The position numbers and the translations under genes were made by a program. This document shows positions 38,367 through 47,049 of a stretch of 64,000 nt of DNA, one piece after another; within the stretch, counting starts at the first letter, position 1; each line of letters opens with the position of its first letter. The DNA is from Evansella sp. AB-P1 (GTDB taxonomy: Bacteria > Bacillota > Bacilli > Bacillales > Salisediminibacteriaceae). The DNA lies in the NCBI RefSeq assembly GCF_029688925.1, contig NZ_JARUKY010000010.1, positions 115,070-179,069 of the forward strand, in the 5' to 3' direction. Under the pieces are notes generated by a model, which did no database searches, had not been told where the DNA came from, and saw only the letters and a list, made by a program, of their open reading frames with translations.

Positions 38367-40010
38367 TCAAACATATATATAAATAAAATTTTCATACAAG
38401 GAATTTTTTTCTTTCAAATGTCCCTTCTTAATTTGCATTAATACTTGTAACACAAAATCTTCTCCATGTGTATTTAAATAAGGAATGATATTTAAATATC
38501 GTTCTTGCAAGTTTCCATTAGGCCTTATTTCTGTTTCTAATTCATCAAAGCGCATCAAATAAACTTGCTGATCCTTTTTAACAACACTTTTCACCTTTTT
38601 TTTATACTGAGAGACTACGTTTAAAACTTTCTCTTCATATTTCGGAGTTTGCTCTCCTACTTTATGGCCTAACGGTTGTAATTCTTTTTCGATATTACTG
38701 AGAAGCCCCTTCATTTCATCACTTATAGCTTCAAAGACATTATCTATATCTACTTGACTATTATTTTTTATCCATAACCCCTTTTCATTTTTTATTCCAT
38801 TTGTCGTCACTTCATGTGGAGTAATACCAATCCATTCCAGACTTTTTTCAGATCGCCTTGAAATAAAGGAAATATGAAGGCGGGGATATACTAGAGGCAT
38901 ATTAATATTCATAGTATGGAACACTTTTTTTAATGTACCCCAATATTTTAATTCGCCCGGGCCAGAAATAAATCCTATAACAGGTAAAAGTTTATCTTGC
39001 ATTACTGGACGACTAACAACATTATTGCTAAACTTTTGAGGAGATTCATCTAATATCTCGAGCAATTGAGATTCTGTCCACGTATTGCCCCCTTGCTTTT
39101 CTTTAAAGAGATCCCCTTCCTTTTCTAGTAAGTAACGTTGACCTTGATCATGTAAAAATATATGGGCATTTTTTTTCTCTATAGCAATCGGCTCTCCATA
39201 CCCCTCTTTTTTAAATTGTTCTGCCGTTTCACAAAATGCCTCTCTTAATCCATCATTATTTTCTATCATTTCTTTAAAATAGTTCTTTTCTATTTCTCGT
39301 ATTGACGGATGTGCCGCATCCATTAATACGAGACCCGTACCTTTAAACAATCGATGAAGGATAGAAGCAAACCACTCTACATAAGTTAACTCTTCATTCA
39401 AGTCCTCTCCTAAACAACGATATATTTCTTTAGTGAAATTTGTTTCTGGCAAAAATTGAAATGCCTGCTTTAACATTTCTTTCCCTTCGCTAGAAGAAAT
39501 TTTCCGTTCAGAAACAGGTTGTTTTATATCATTCCGTTCGTTTATGGCTACTTTTTTTGTACGATCTCCATTGTGAAAATATGTATGATTAACTTCATCT
39601 ATATCATGATCTTCTCCTGCAATCCAAAAAATCGGAATCACTGGTATACCTAATTGTTTTTCGATAGTCTCCGCTTCATGTAATATAGATATAACTTTAT
39701 TAATTGTATAAATAGGACCAGTTAATAAACCAGCCTGCTGCCCTCCAACTACCACAACAGATTTTTTATCCATTAATCGGTTGATTTGCATAAAGGTAGC
39801 TTTTGAAGTAGTAAACCTATGATTAAATTGTAATAGAACTTCCGTTAATTCCTTTCGAAAATATTCTCTTGATAAAACCTCTTCATACCTTTTTAATAAA
39901 CCTTCATTAGTTAGAGGGTAATCATAAAATTCCATCACTTCTGCTTCTGCATTTATGTATTGGTGTAAAAAGGATTTTTCTTCAATATGTTTTTGGAATT
40001 TTATTTCCAT
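38367..40010 (-). CDS. bshC: Bacillithiol biosynthesis cysteine-adding enzyme
   Basis: Catalyses the last step of bacillithiol synthesis, joining cysteine to GlcN-malate. The 547 residues match BshC length and show VVVGGQQAGLLTGPIYTINK, PIFWIAGEDHDIDEVNHTY, and GFISGPGELKYWGTLKKVF, with a C-terminal coiled-coil region (about 440-500). It is the yllA position of B. subtilis, just outside the mraZ cluster. The ATG at 40010 has only a weak AAAGG site, and an upstream in-frame start at 40028 is less likely. Confidence 0.93.
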   Translation of the reverse strand: MEIKFQKHIEEKSFLHQYINAEAEVMEFYDYPLTNEGLLKRYEEVLSREYFRKELTEVLLQFNHRFTTSKATFMQINRLMDKKSVVVVGGQQAGLLTGPIYTINKVISILHEAETIEKQLGIPVIPIFWIAGEDHDIDEVNHTYFHNGDRTKKVAINERNDIKQPVSERKISSSEGKEMLKQAFQFLPETNFTKEIYRCLGEDLNEELTYVEWFASILHRLFKGTGLVLMDAAHPSIREIEKNYFKEMIENNDGLREAFCETAEQFKKEGYGEPIAIEKKNAHIFLHDQGQRYLLEKEGDLFKEKQGGNTWTESQLLEILDESPQKFSNNVVSRPVMQDKLLPVIGFISGPGELKYWGTLKKVFHTMNINMPLVYPRLHISFISRRSEKSLEWIGITPHEVTTNGIKNEKGLWIKNNSQVDIDNVFEAISDEMKGLLSNIEKELQPLGHKVGEQTPKYEEKVLNVVSQYKKKVKSVVKKDQQVYLMRFDELETEIRPNGNLQERYLNIIPYLNTHGEDFVLQVLMQIKKGHLKEKNSLYENFIYIYV

Positions 40011-40116
40011 ATGTATACAACCTTTCACATTAACTTGTCGGGTATGTATATTTCTGTTTTCGTAATAAACCCTGTTTTATTATAACAAACTAAACCTTCC
40101 TCACCAATTATAGTGC

Positions 40117-40512
40117 TTAACCAAAAATAAACATTTGCCTAATTAAGCCATAAAACATTAATAAGAAATAAAGACAAAAGAAAACAAAAAACTGAAAACG
40201 CCATACACCTTTAAGAACCTTTTGAATATGTATATCTTCGTACTTTCTCCAATGAAGAAAGGTAAAGGCAATAGCAGTAGAAAGTATAAATAAAATAATA
40301 ATTAAACTAAAGTTAATCGTCCAAATTTCTAAAATGATAAAATACACTGCTATTATAAACAATATAGCTGTACTATCGACAGCTAACTTTAAAGATAAGG
40401 GCTTGTTGTTAGATGCTTTTACCGCAACAAGGTAAACGACAAATAATCCGATGATAGGAATTGTAATTATAGTAGTTGCTATAATTACAACTAATTCTGA
40501 GAAAATATTCAT
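40117..40512 (-). CDS. DUF3397-type membrane protein
   Basis: Hydrophobic protein of 131 residues with four membrane segments (about 5-28, 45-65, 68-90 and 107-128) and a conserved-looking basic loop HWRKYEDIHIQKVLKGVWRF between segments three and four. Size, topology and place between panE and bshC fit the DUF3397 family of Bacillaceae, whose function is unknown. The ATG overlaps the panE stop by four bases (ATGA), so it is translated with panE. Confidence 0.7.
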   Translation of the reverse strand: MNIFSELVVIIATTIITIPIIGLFVVYLVAVKASNNKPLSLKLAVDSTAILFIIAVYFIILEIWTINFSLIIILFILSTAIAFTFLHWRKYEDIHIQKVLKGVWRFQFFVFFCLYFLLMFYGLIRQMFIFG

Positions 40513-41414
40513 TTTTCATTCTCCTTCTCCAAACCGACTATTGATTGATGAATAAATTTCGTTAATGGTACATGTACACCCTCTTTATTTGCTTTTTCAA
40601 TAACGTAGCCTGAGATGGAAGTGATTTCTGTTTTCCTACGATTTACTATGTCTAAATACATGGATGATTGATTCTCTGAAGTATTTTTTATAACTTGAAT
40701 TACATTCTCCCATTCACTTTCAGGTAACTTTAAAACAGCTATACCTTCTTTAAAGATATCCTTAGCATTTCGGAAAAAAAATTGATTGGAAAGTAACTCT
40801 CCATTTTTCACTCTATATATAGCTGTTAAAGGATTTATTACAAGATTCATCAAAAGTTTTCTTTTCATCAACCATTCTATGTTATCTACTTCATAAATAG
40901 GGAAGTGTGGATCATAACTGACTAAGGAGGAAAGCATCATGGAAGAACATTTCCAATTACCTACTTCTATTGTACCAAACCCAGTATGTTGAACAGAATA
41001 ATCGTTTAGTTTTTTTGCACCATGAGTAACTACCCCTCCAATAATAGGTGAACTACAGTACATTTGTGCTTTTTCTAGATGCCCCATACCATTTTGCAAA
41101 AATACTACTGGTGGAACCTTCTTAAAGGATTTAAGTCTTTCAAAGAATGAGGACAGCGTTGTTTGTTTTAACGCTACGATAAACAAATCAACATGACTAA
41201 AATCCTCCGTGAATACTTTTACATCAACGTTCACTTTTAAATACTCATCGTTATGCTGTAAAAGAAAAAGTCCTTCATTATATAAGCTATTTCTCTGCTT
41301 CTCTGTTCTCGTTACTACCGTTACTTCGTGCCCACTCCTAACTAAAAAATGTGCTAAAAGTAAGCCTATTGCTCCACTACCAATAATGGCGATCTTTATT
41401 TTTATCACCCTCAC
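40509..41414 (-). CDS. panE: 2-dehydropantoate 2-reductase
   Basis: NADPH-dependent ketopantoate reductase of pantothenate synthesis. In 301 residues: the dinucleotide fold IAIIGSGAIGLLLAHFLVRS, VALKQTT-like LFIVALKQTTLSSFF, VVFLQNGMGHLEKAQ, and a helical C-terminal domain with RKLLMNLVINPLTAIY (catalytic Lys) and the Glu/Ser region RRKTEITSISGYVIEKA. It is the ylbQ position of B. subtilis. The GTG start at 41414 lacks a good ribosome site, so the N-terminus is uncertain by a few residues. Confidence 0.9.
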   Translation of the reverse strand: MRVIKIKIAIIGSGAIGLLLAHFLVRSGHEVTVVTRTEKQRNSLYNEGLFLLQHNDEYLKVNVDVKVFTEDFSHVDLFIVALKQTTLSSFFERLKSFKKVPPVVFLQNGMGHLEKAQMYCSSPIIGGVVTHGAKKLNDYSVQHTGFGTIEVGNWKCSSMMLSSLVSYDPHFPIYEVDNIEWLMKRKLLMNLVINPLTAIYRVKNGELLSNQFFFRNAKDIFKEGIAVLKLPESEWENVIQVIKNTSENQSSMYLDIVNRRKTEITSISGYVIEKANKEGVHVPLTKFIHQSIVGLEKENEK

Positions 41415-41561
41415 TACTTATTTTTCTATATTTTATCACAACCCATAAGAATTCCGGCACGTGAGTTAAGAGTTTTTTTCATTTCTTTTTGTTCTTATTT
41501 AAATTATAATAATTTATAGACTATACATTCAGTTATTATATTCTGTAGTGGAGGGATCACA

Positions 41562-42050
41562 TTGGTAGGACAACAAGTTGTAAGGTTAAAGGTGAACTTC
41601 AAGACACTAGAGGACTTTGAAAATTTCAGAGAATACGGAATACAAGAGCTATCAATGAAAGAGGATTTGGAAGAAAATATTATAGAAAATGATAGCGAAT
41701 CCCCTTTTTACGGTATTTATTTTGGCAATAAACTTGTAGGGCGAATGAGCCTGTATAAAATTAATAAAAAATTTGATCGATATTTCGATCCTCCTCAAGA
41801 CTATTTCGAATTATGGAAATTAGAAGTACTTCCTGCGTATCAAGGAAAAGGAATAGGGAAAAGCCTAGTAGATTATGCAAAAAGCTTAGGGTTACCTATC
41901 AAAACTAATGCTAGACAACAATCTGACGAGTATTGGAGAAAGATGGGATTTGAAGCTCTCACATATCAATCAGAACGTGATCGTGGAGAAAACCCATATG
42001 TATGGTTCCCTAAAGGGGTAAAAGAGCAGCTTACGCAAGAAGATGAATAA
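41562..42050 (+). CDS. ylbP: GNAT-family N-acetyltransferase YlbP
   Basis: The 162-residue protein shows the acetyl-CoA site LEVLPAYQGKGIGKSLVDYA (about residues 88-107) in a GNAT fold. The whole length resembles YlbP (KTLEDFENFREYGIQELSM, DSESPFYGIYFGNKLVGRMS). The substrate is not known. The start is TTG at 41562, behind GGAGGG. It is divergent from panE, and a family-B repeat begins 12 bases after its stop. Confidence 0.9.
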   Translation: MVGQQVVRLKVNFKTLEDFENFREYGIQELSMKEDLEENIIENDSESPFYGIYFGNKLVGRMSLYKINKKFDRYFDPPQDYFELWKLEVLPAYQGKGIGKSLVDYAKSLGLPIKTNARQQSDEYWRKMGFEALTYQSERDRGENPYVWFPKGVKEQLTQEDE

Positions 42051-42061
42051 CAGAACAATGT

Positions 42062-42246
42062 AAATAAGAAAAGCGCAAGGCGTCCCAATTACGCCTAAGT
42101 ACAGCCCACGTCCTGTAGGCAACGGCGTAATGTCGACATCCTGTCTCCGGCGACAAGCAAATGTTCTGTCCAATAAAAAGTGCGATCTTACACTTTTAAT
42201 CGGGCAGGTTATTTGACCTCGAGCCGATGGCGCATGGAGCTAGACA
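42062..42246 (+). repeat. Dispersed repeat, family B (full copy)
   Basis: A unit of about 185 bp from AAGAAAAGCGCAAGGCG to GGCGCATGGAGCTAGAC. It contains ATTACGCC (42088) and its complement GGCGTAAT (42124) around an inner GCC(C/T)AC/GTAGGC hairpin, then GTCGACATCCTGTCTCC, GCAAATGTTCTG and a second inverted element AAAGTG-CACTTT. A copy of equal extent is at 60066. No protein is encoded. Confidence 0.9.
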
Positions 42247-42285
42247 ACTTTCAAAGTGAAAATTTTATGCTATCATATCTTTCCA

Positions 42286-42320
42286 TAAAAAATATCCACC
42301 ATAGCTGGTGGATATTTTTT
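42286..42320. terminator. Bidirectional terminator between ylbP/repeat and ylbO
   Basis: Stem ATATCCACC / GGTGGATAT with a six-base loop, an A-run on its left and T6 on its right, so it can end transcription from either side. On the minus strand it overlaps the rsfA-like gene's stop region. Confidence 0.85.
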
Positions 42321-42867
42321 ACTTCACAGAAAGTTGATTTCGTTTCGTTGCTCGTTCCATTACGTTGATCATTAATTGATAGTCATTTTTTATAATTTCA
42401 TACTCATGTCTCAAACGTGTAAGTTCTTCTTCCAGCCTCTTATTTTCCTCTAAAAGTTCATCATAATCTTTACCCGAAGCTACTCCATTAGCTTTTTGTT
42501 GACTAACAACTAGTTCTTCTTTTTTTGAAAGAAGAAATTGTACCATCTCATCTACTGTTTTTAAAACAGTCGTTTCATCTTTAGCCCCGTTAAGCTTCTT
42601 GGATACTACAAGTTTATCATCTGATGTTGGAAGGTATTCCTCTTTCTTTACATGCTTTCTTTGTTTTTTCGCAAGTTGAATGGCAGATTCATACTTTTTA
42701 CGAATAGAAGAATTCCAGCGAAAACCACAAGCTGCTGGTGTTCGGGATAACTTTTCTCCCACTTCTTCGAATGCAGCTAGCTGTGTGCCACCCTCTCTTA
42801 TATGCCGAAGTACCACCTCAGCTAATAATAAATCTTCATCCTGATTCCATGCATCCTGTCTAACCAA
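42319..42867 (-). CDS. ylbO: RsfA-family prespore-type transcriptional regulator
   Basis: A 182-residue protein with an N-terminal Myb/SANT-like domain ([54 protein letters not shown]) and a C-terminal coiled coil (about 125-175). RsfA modulates sigma-F genes in the forespore; YlbO is its paralogue at this locus in B. subtilis. The start is TTG at 42867, ten bases after AGGAGG; a more upstream ATG at 42897 precedes that site. A CATACTAT element further upstream resembles a sporulation -10, low confidence. Confidence 0.88.
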   Translation of the reverse strand: MVRQDAWNQDEDLLLAEVVLRHIREGGTQLAAFEEVGEKLSRTPAACGFRWNSSIRKKYESAIQLAKKQRKHVKKEEYLPTSDDKLVVSKKLNGAKDETTVLKTVDEMVQFLLSKKEELVVSQQKANGVASGKDYDELLEENKRLEEELTRLRHEYEIIKNDYQLMINVMERATKRNQLSVK

Positions 42868-43003
42868 CGAACTTATCCCTCCTTCTTCATTTATCATCTA
42901 ATATGTATGCAATTAGTAGATAAGATAGACTAATTTCTAGAAATAGTATGAACCTTTATCATTAAATGCATTCTAATGAAGGTATTCATTGGTTTCTCAC
43001 TTC

Positions 43004-43318
43004 AAATTGCTCCTTGCACCACGGAGGATGAAAATATTCTACCAAGATAGTTCATCGTTACAGACAGGCACATTCTCCACAGGCATAAGCGCGACTTCTG
43101 TTCATACTTCACAGTGTCTTCTTTGCCGCTTGCAATGCCTCAGCCTCCACACTATATATTATGTATACTGCTAAAATACATGGTCCTGTCTCTGCTTCTA
43201 CAAGTATTGCTCTGTTGTTATATGCCTCGAGACAACTCGAAGTTTATTCGTGAAGAATATGCTCGTCGTTAGAGTCGTCGTCCTTCACTACTGAAACAGT
43301 CTATTTTTAGGGTAGATT
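43004..43318 (+). repeat. Dispersed repeat, family A (copy downstream of the enoyl-CoA hydratase-like gene)
   Basis: Reads TTGCACCACGGAGGATGAAAAT, then GCATAAGCGCGACTTCTGTTC, CACAGTGTCTTCTTTGCCG, GCAATGCCTCAGCCTCCACAC, TATGTATACTGCTAAAATA, GTCGTCGTCCTTCACT and ends TTTTTAGGGTAGATTA. It is close in order to the copy at 50462 and fills most of the 477-base gap between ylbO and the hydratase-like gene. The remaining bases (42868-43003) show no feature beyond a possible ylbO promoter. Confidence 0.88.
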
Positions 43319-43344
43319 ACGGCATACGTTTTATTAGCCAGCGT

Positions 43345-44091
43345 TTACTTTCTTTTCGTTAAAAATTGACTGACAGCTTCGTGATGTTGTTGTGTTTCCC
43401 ATAGACTAGCACACGCCTCTACTTCTTTGTCCATTGATAGAAACAAATCTTTTTTCTCTAAGTCATTTAATAATACTGACTTATATGCTTGTATTACCTC
43501 TTTAGAAGACCACATATTTGCCCATTTATCTATGTCTGATATGTCATTAACAATACTATGAATAAACCCTAATTCATGTGCTTCCTCCATAGTGTATCGA
43601 CTAGCACTAGCTAACATTGTTAAGGCTGTTGTGGCTCCTACTCTATTCTTTAATAATGATGCACCACCCCACCCAGTCGTGATATGAAGATCCCCTTGTA
43701 TAAAGCCTATTACTCCATTCTTCATAGACATTCGATAATCAGTTGCACTTGCTATCTCAGCTCCTCCACCTACTGCAGTTCCATTTAAAAAAGAAACAGT
43801 AATTGCCGGAAAAGTAACAATTGATTTTAGAACTTCACTCATTGGTTGGAGCATTGTTAGGGCTTCTTCCATCGTCTTTAATCCGTGAAAGCTTTTGAGG
43901 TCACCACCACTACAAAATGCTTCACCTTCCCCCCGTAAAATGAGTACACAAACAGAATGATCTTCTTTTAATTGTGAAAGGCAAGTTGATAGCTGATTGA
44001 TAGTAGAAAAACTAATAGCATTTCTTTTTCTTGGTTGATTAAAAATTATTTCAGCTACTTTTTCTGATCGTTTTTGACAAATGATTGACAA
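43345..44091 (-). CDS. Enoyl-CoA hydratase/isomerase-family protein
   Basis: Crotonase-fold protein of 248 residues. The oxyanion-hole segments are GEAFCSGGDLKSF (about 58-70) and NGTAVGGGAEIASATDYRMS (about 104-123). The usual PE-containing catalytic segment is replaced by GFIQGDLHITTGWGG, similar to the GITTGWGG type seen in acyl-CoA decarboxylase-like crotonases, so the reaction cannot be named. The start is TTG at 44091 with no strong ribosome site. It lies between two repeat blocks, at a point where B. subtilis has no gene (ylbO-rpmF). Confidence 0.8.
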   Translation of the reverse strand: MSIICQKRSEKVAEIIFNQPRKRNAISFSTINQLSTCLSQLKEDHSVCVLILRGEGEAFCSGGDLKSFHGLKTMEEALTMLQPMSEVLKSIVTFPAITVSFLNGTAVGGGAEIASATDYRMSMKNGVIGFIQGDLHITTGWGGASLLKNRVGATTALTMLASASRYTMEEAHELGFIHSIVNDISDIDKWANMWSSKEVIQAYKSVLLNDLEKKDLFLSMDKEVEACASLWETQQHHEAVSQFLTKRK

Positions 44092-44121
44092 CTACTACAC
44101 CACTTTTCTTTTAAATAACCA

Positions 44122-44338
44122 TCCCTGAAAATAACTGTTATCAAAGTTAATAGTATTAGCGAATAAAGGTCAGGTTAAACATTCGTTCCACCTCACTTAG
44201 CTTTCACCACAAGGGTATAAGCGCGACATCTGTTCTGCTTCACTACGTTCCGCAATCACAGTGTCTTCTTTACCGCGGACGACCTGCCAAGCCTCCTCGG
44301 TCGTTCTACTCCCTGCGGTGTCTCGTCTAGCTCGTTCT
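44122..44338 (-). repeat. Composite repeat; left arm of a 6-kb spaced inverted pair
   Basis: Nearly the exact reverse complement of 50257-50470: CCCTGAAAATAACTGTTATC, AACATTCGTTCCA, CACCACAAGGGTATAAG, GCGACATCTG, ATCACAGTGTCTTCTTTACC, GCGGACGACCTGCC, CTCCTCGGTCGTTC and CCCTGCGGTGTCTCGTCTAG are shared. It combines the CCCTGAAAAT end of family A with a GC-rich module. No conserved open frame. Confidence 0.88.
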
Positions 44339-44389
44339 TCCGCAGGGAGTCTCGTGGGATTCCACTCATTCCAATCGGATTAAAATTAA

Positions 44390-44450
44390 TTTTCATTCTC
44401 CATGGTGCAAATTTTTCCACTTGCATCGAGGTCTACCCTGAAAATAAGAA
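44390..44450 (-). repeat. Family-A repeat end (inverted copy 1)
   Basis: TTTTCATTCTCCATGGTGCA, then CACTTGCATCGAGGTCTACC and CTGAAAATAAG: the inverted form of the family-A 5' end. A second copy in the same direction starts 180 bases further on. Confidence 0.85.
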
Positions 44451-44569
44451 GCGTTCTAGAAGCCCGGAAAACAGTGAAAAAAGCAAATGCGGGATGAATG
44501 AAGCCGATATTCTTCCCGCAAACGGTATGAGATTGGAATTGCGGGAAGGTAGTATACTTTAGAAAGAAC
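44451..44569. other. Unique segment between two family-A ends
   Basis: About 120 bases flanked by directly repeated family-A ends. It includes an imperfect inverted repeat (GCGGGATGAATG ... CTTCCCGC). No coding potential was recognised. Confidence 0.4.
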
Positions 44570-44625
44570 ATTTTCATCCTCCATGGTGCAAATCTTCACT
44601 TGCATCGAGGTCTACCCTGAAAATA
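44570..44625 (-). repeat. Family-A repeat end (inverted copy 2)
   Basis: TTTTCATCCTCCATGGTGCA, CACTTGCATCGAGGTCTACC, CTGAAAATAAAG, almost identical to the copy at 44390. It lies 45 bases upstream of the rpmF terminator. Confidence 0.85.
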
Positions 44626-44668
44626 AAGCAGTTCAGGAGAGAAAGGCGTAAGCTTACATTAATAAACG

Positions 44669-44704
44669 TAAAAAACAGGAAGGATTCCCCTTCCTGTTTT
44701 TATC
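44669..44704 (-). terminator. Terminator of rpmF
   Basis: Stem AAAACAGGAAGG / CCTTCCTGTTTT with a short loop and T-rich tails on both strands, ending at the rpmF stop. Confidence 0.88.
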
Positions 44705-44708
44705 AAAA

Positions 44709-44882
44709 CTATTTGTTTACAACATCTTCACCTTTGTATGATCCACATTCTTTACATACGCGGTGTGATAATTTCATTTCACCACAATTAGGACATTTCA
44801 CCATACCAGGCACACGTAGTTTAATGTGTGTACGACGCATTCTTTTTTTCGTTTTACTTGTTCGTCTAAAAGGTACTGCCAT
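44709..44882 (-). CDS. rpmF: Ribosomal protein bL32
   Basis: Zinc-containing 57-residue large-subunit protein: [19 protein letters not shown] with a basic N-terminus, then the zinc ribbon [18 protein letters not shown] (four cysteines). The frame is open three codons upstream, but AAGGAGGTG sets the ATG at 44882. The pairing with the DUF177 gene ylbN immediately upstream is conserved across bacteria. Confidence 0.97.
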   Translation of the reverse strand: MAVPFRRTSKTKKRMRRTHIKLRVPGMVKCPNCGEMKLSHRVCKECGSYKGEDVVNK

Positions 44883-44936
44883 GAGTCCCACCTCCTTGAA
44901 GATATTTAAATCACATGCTGAGAACTTCAGGTCATG

Positions 44937-45446
44937 TTATTTTTCATTGTCGAAGAACTTTTCAAGCTCTTTTAAGCGAGGATCGATCTTTCCCTTTTCC
45001 TCTTCTTTCGTTCGTAGCTCCCATCCTTTACCTGAAGCAGGAGCTAAACTTTCGTCCTTATCACTAAAGACTCTTAAAGGTTTTTCTAACAAAATTCTCT
45101 CTTTTACATACGGCAATAAGTTTATCGTGTTGTTTTCAATGTCATGAACCTCTTCTTCCTCTTCAAAAATACCTCGATCATTTAGACGAAATATTTCAAT
45201 AGCTTCAATTGTAAAGGGATACTCTACATCATTTAACGTACGAGCACACGGTAATATCATCGTTCCACTGATACGTAGTTGAAAAGTAACTGCTTTACTT
45301 GAAAAAAAGGCATCCCCCGTTACTTGAACCGGGCTAATGTCACGAATTTCACGATCTACTTCTTTTACTTCACTTACATCAACAGATTCATCAATATGCA
45401 ACCCATTTTCTTTATGGGTTAATAGCTGTTGAACCAACCATTTCAT
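44937..45446 (-). CDS. ylbN: DUF177 (YceD) protein YlbN
   Basis: A 169-residue protein of the YceD family, linked to 23S rRNA or 50S assembly by its coupling to rpmF. Marks are GTMILPCARTLNDVEYPFTI (the conserved C-x-R segment, about 85), NLLPYVKERILLEKP and the C-terminal GKGWELR ... DPRLKELEKFF. AGGTG precedes the ATG. Upstream of it the gene for TmcAL diverges. Confidence 0.92.
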   Translation of the reverse strand: MKWLVQQLLTHKENGLHIDESVDVSEVKEVDREIRDISPVQVTGDAFFSSKAVTFQLRISGTMILPCARTLNDVEYPFTIEAIEIFRLNDRGIFEEEEEVHDIENNTINLLPYVKERILLEKPLRVFSDKDESLAPASGKGWELRTKEEEKGKIDPRLKELEKFFDNEK

Positions 45447-45754
45447 AGGTTTTTCACCTCAAGACAACAAATGTAATTATATCTTTCACAATTTCTTTTG
45501 TCAAGATAAATTCTTTACAACAAATTCTTTTTCCACTAGTTTGTAGAATAACATAAAAACAATTGAAAATAAACAACCGTAATTTTAACTGTGTCCAATT
45601 AAAAGTTGTTAATAAAAATATTTATTATTCTATTTTTCATAAAACTAAGGTAAAAATACATACAGTGTGTATAAATATTTTACAAATCTGTATACAATGG
45701 CATTATAGAATAAAAAAATCAAACAATATTGAAATTTCGAGAGGAGTATACAGG

Positions 45755-46990
45755 ATGAATATTCTTGGAATCGTTGTAGAGTATAACCCCTTTCATTATG
45801 GACATTATTATCATTTACATACATCGATTAAAAAAGCAAAGGCAGATATTACAATTGCGGTAATGAGTGGCTCCTTTCTTCAACGTGGAGAACCTGCAAT
45901 TACAGATAAATGGGCACGGACTCAAATGGCTTTACATAATGGGGTAGACCTTGTCATAGAGCTTCCTTATATATACTCAACACAAAAGGCAGAAATATTT
46001 TCAGATGGAGCCGTGAGCATTCTAGATTCAATAGGAGTGAATCACCTTTGTTTTGGTAGTGAATACGGAGAAATAGGCGCTTTTTTAGAAACAGTAGACA
46101 AAGTTAATGAACATGAAGACGAGCTCGATAGTCTTATTCAAAAAAACATTCGTTACGGCGTTAGCTATCCTAAAGCATTTTCTAACGCATTTAAGACTTT
46201 ATTTCAAACTGAAAAAATGGTGGATTTAAGTCAACCTAATAACATACTTGGCTATCATTATGTGAAATCAATTAAGAAGCTTTCTTCACCAATAACCCCT
46301 CTAACTATTCAAAGAGAAAAAGCAAATTTTCATGATACATTTTTTATTAAAGGGGAAAAAATAGCTAGTGCTACTTCCATTCGGAAAAATTTAATTGTTG
46401 AAAGAAAACAAATTAATGAAATTTATGACTATTTACCTAAGGAAACATTTGATCAATTATCCGAGCATAAAAAAAAATTAGGAAAATTCACAAGTTGGGA
46501 GTTATATTTCCCATATATTCAACATCAAATACTTACTGCATCAGCTACTGAATTAAGTTACATATACGAATGTGAAGAAGGTATAGAACACCGATTAAAA
46601 AAAATGATAATGAAAGCTTCTTCTTTTCATGAGCTTATGGAATTAGTAAAAACGAAGCGTTATACATGGACAAGAATTCAGCGTCTCTTCGTTCACATTT
46701 TAATGAATACAACAAAGGAATTTATGAAGGCTTATTGTACTCCTTTAAATCCACCTTATATTAGAGTATTAGGAATGACAGACGAAGGAAGAGCATATTT
46801 ATCAGCTGAAAAAAAACGATTTCCTATCCCTCTAATTACAAGAGCAAAGGAATATGACCATCCTGTTTTGGAGAAAGATACATTAGCTAGCCAAATACAT
46901 TCTCTACCATTCAGTAAAGAACATTCCCTCCAACAAGAGTATAAAGCTATTCCAATTCAATATAATAAAAATCTTCATTCTAATTTTTAA
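45755..46990 (+). CDS. tmcAL: tRNA(Met) cytidine acetate ligase
   Basis: Forms N4-acetylcytidine at the wobble base of elongator tRNA-Met from acetate and ATP. The 411 residues start MNILGIVVEYNPFHYGHYYH with the nucleotidyltransferase HxGH-type site, followed by MSGSFLQRGEPAITDKWART and GVDLVIELPYIYSTQKAE; ASATSIRKN is also present. The frame is open 64 codons further upstream into non-coding DNA; GAGAGGAG fixes the ATG. This is ylbM of B. subtilis, in the same divergent arrangement with ylbN. Confidence 0.94.
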   Translation: MNILGIVVEYNPFHYGHYYHLHTSIKKAKADITIAVMSGSFLQRGEPAITDKWARTQMALHNGVDLVIELPYIYSTQKAEIFSDGAVSILDSIGVNHLCFGSEYGEIGAFLETVDKVNEHEDELDSLIQKNIRYGVSYPKAFSNAFKTLFQTEKMVDLSQPNNILGYHYVKSIKKLSSPITPLTIQREKANFHDTFFIKGEKIASATSIRKNLIVERKQINEIYDYLPKETFDQLSEHKKKLGKFTSWELYFPYIQHQILTASATELSYIYECEEGIEHRLKKMIMKASSFHELMELVKTKRYTWTRIQRLFVHILMNTTKEFMKAYCTPLNPPYIRVLGMTDEGRAYLSAEKKRFPIPLITRAKEYDHPVLEKDTLASQIHSLPFSKEHSLQQEYKAIPIQYNKNLHSNF

Positions 46991-46994
46991 TATT

Positions 46995-47034
46995 AAAACC
47001 CTAGCTTCGATCTTGAACCGAAAGCTAGGGTTTT
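46995..47034. terminator. Bidirectional terminator between tmcAL and ylbL
   Basis: Stem AAAACCCTAGCTT / AAGCTAGGGTTTT (13 bp) with a 14-base loop, A- and T-rich on either side. It serves the two convergent genes. Confidence 0.9.
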
Positions 47035-47049
47035 AGGTTGTCTGAGTAT

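Noticed and set aside
44386..44577. 63-codon minus-strand frame within the repeats near rpmF
   Set aside because: It spans two repeated family-A ends and a unique segment; no start signal and no similarity.
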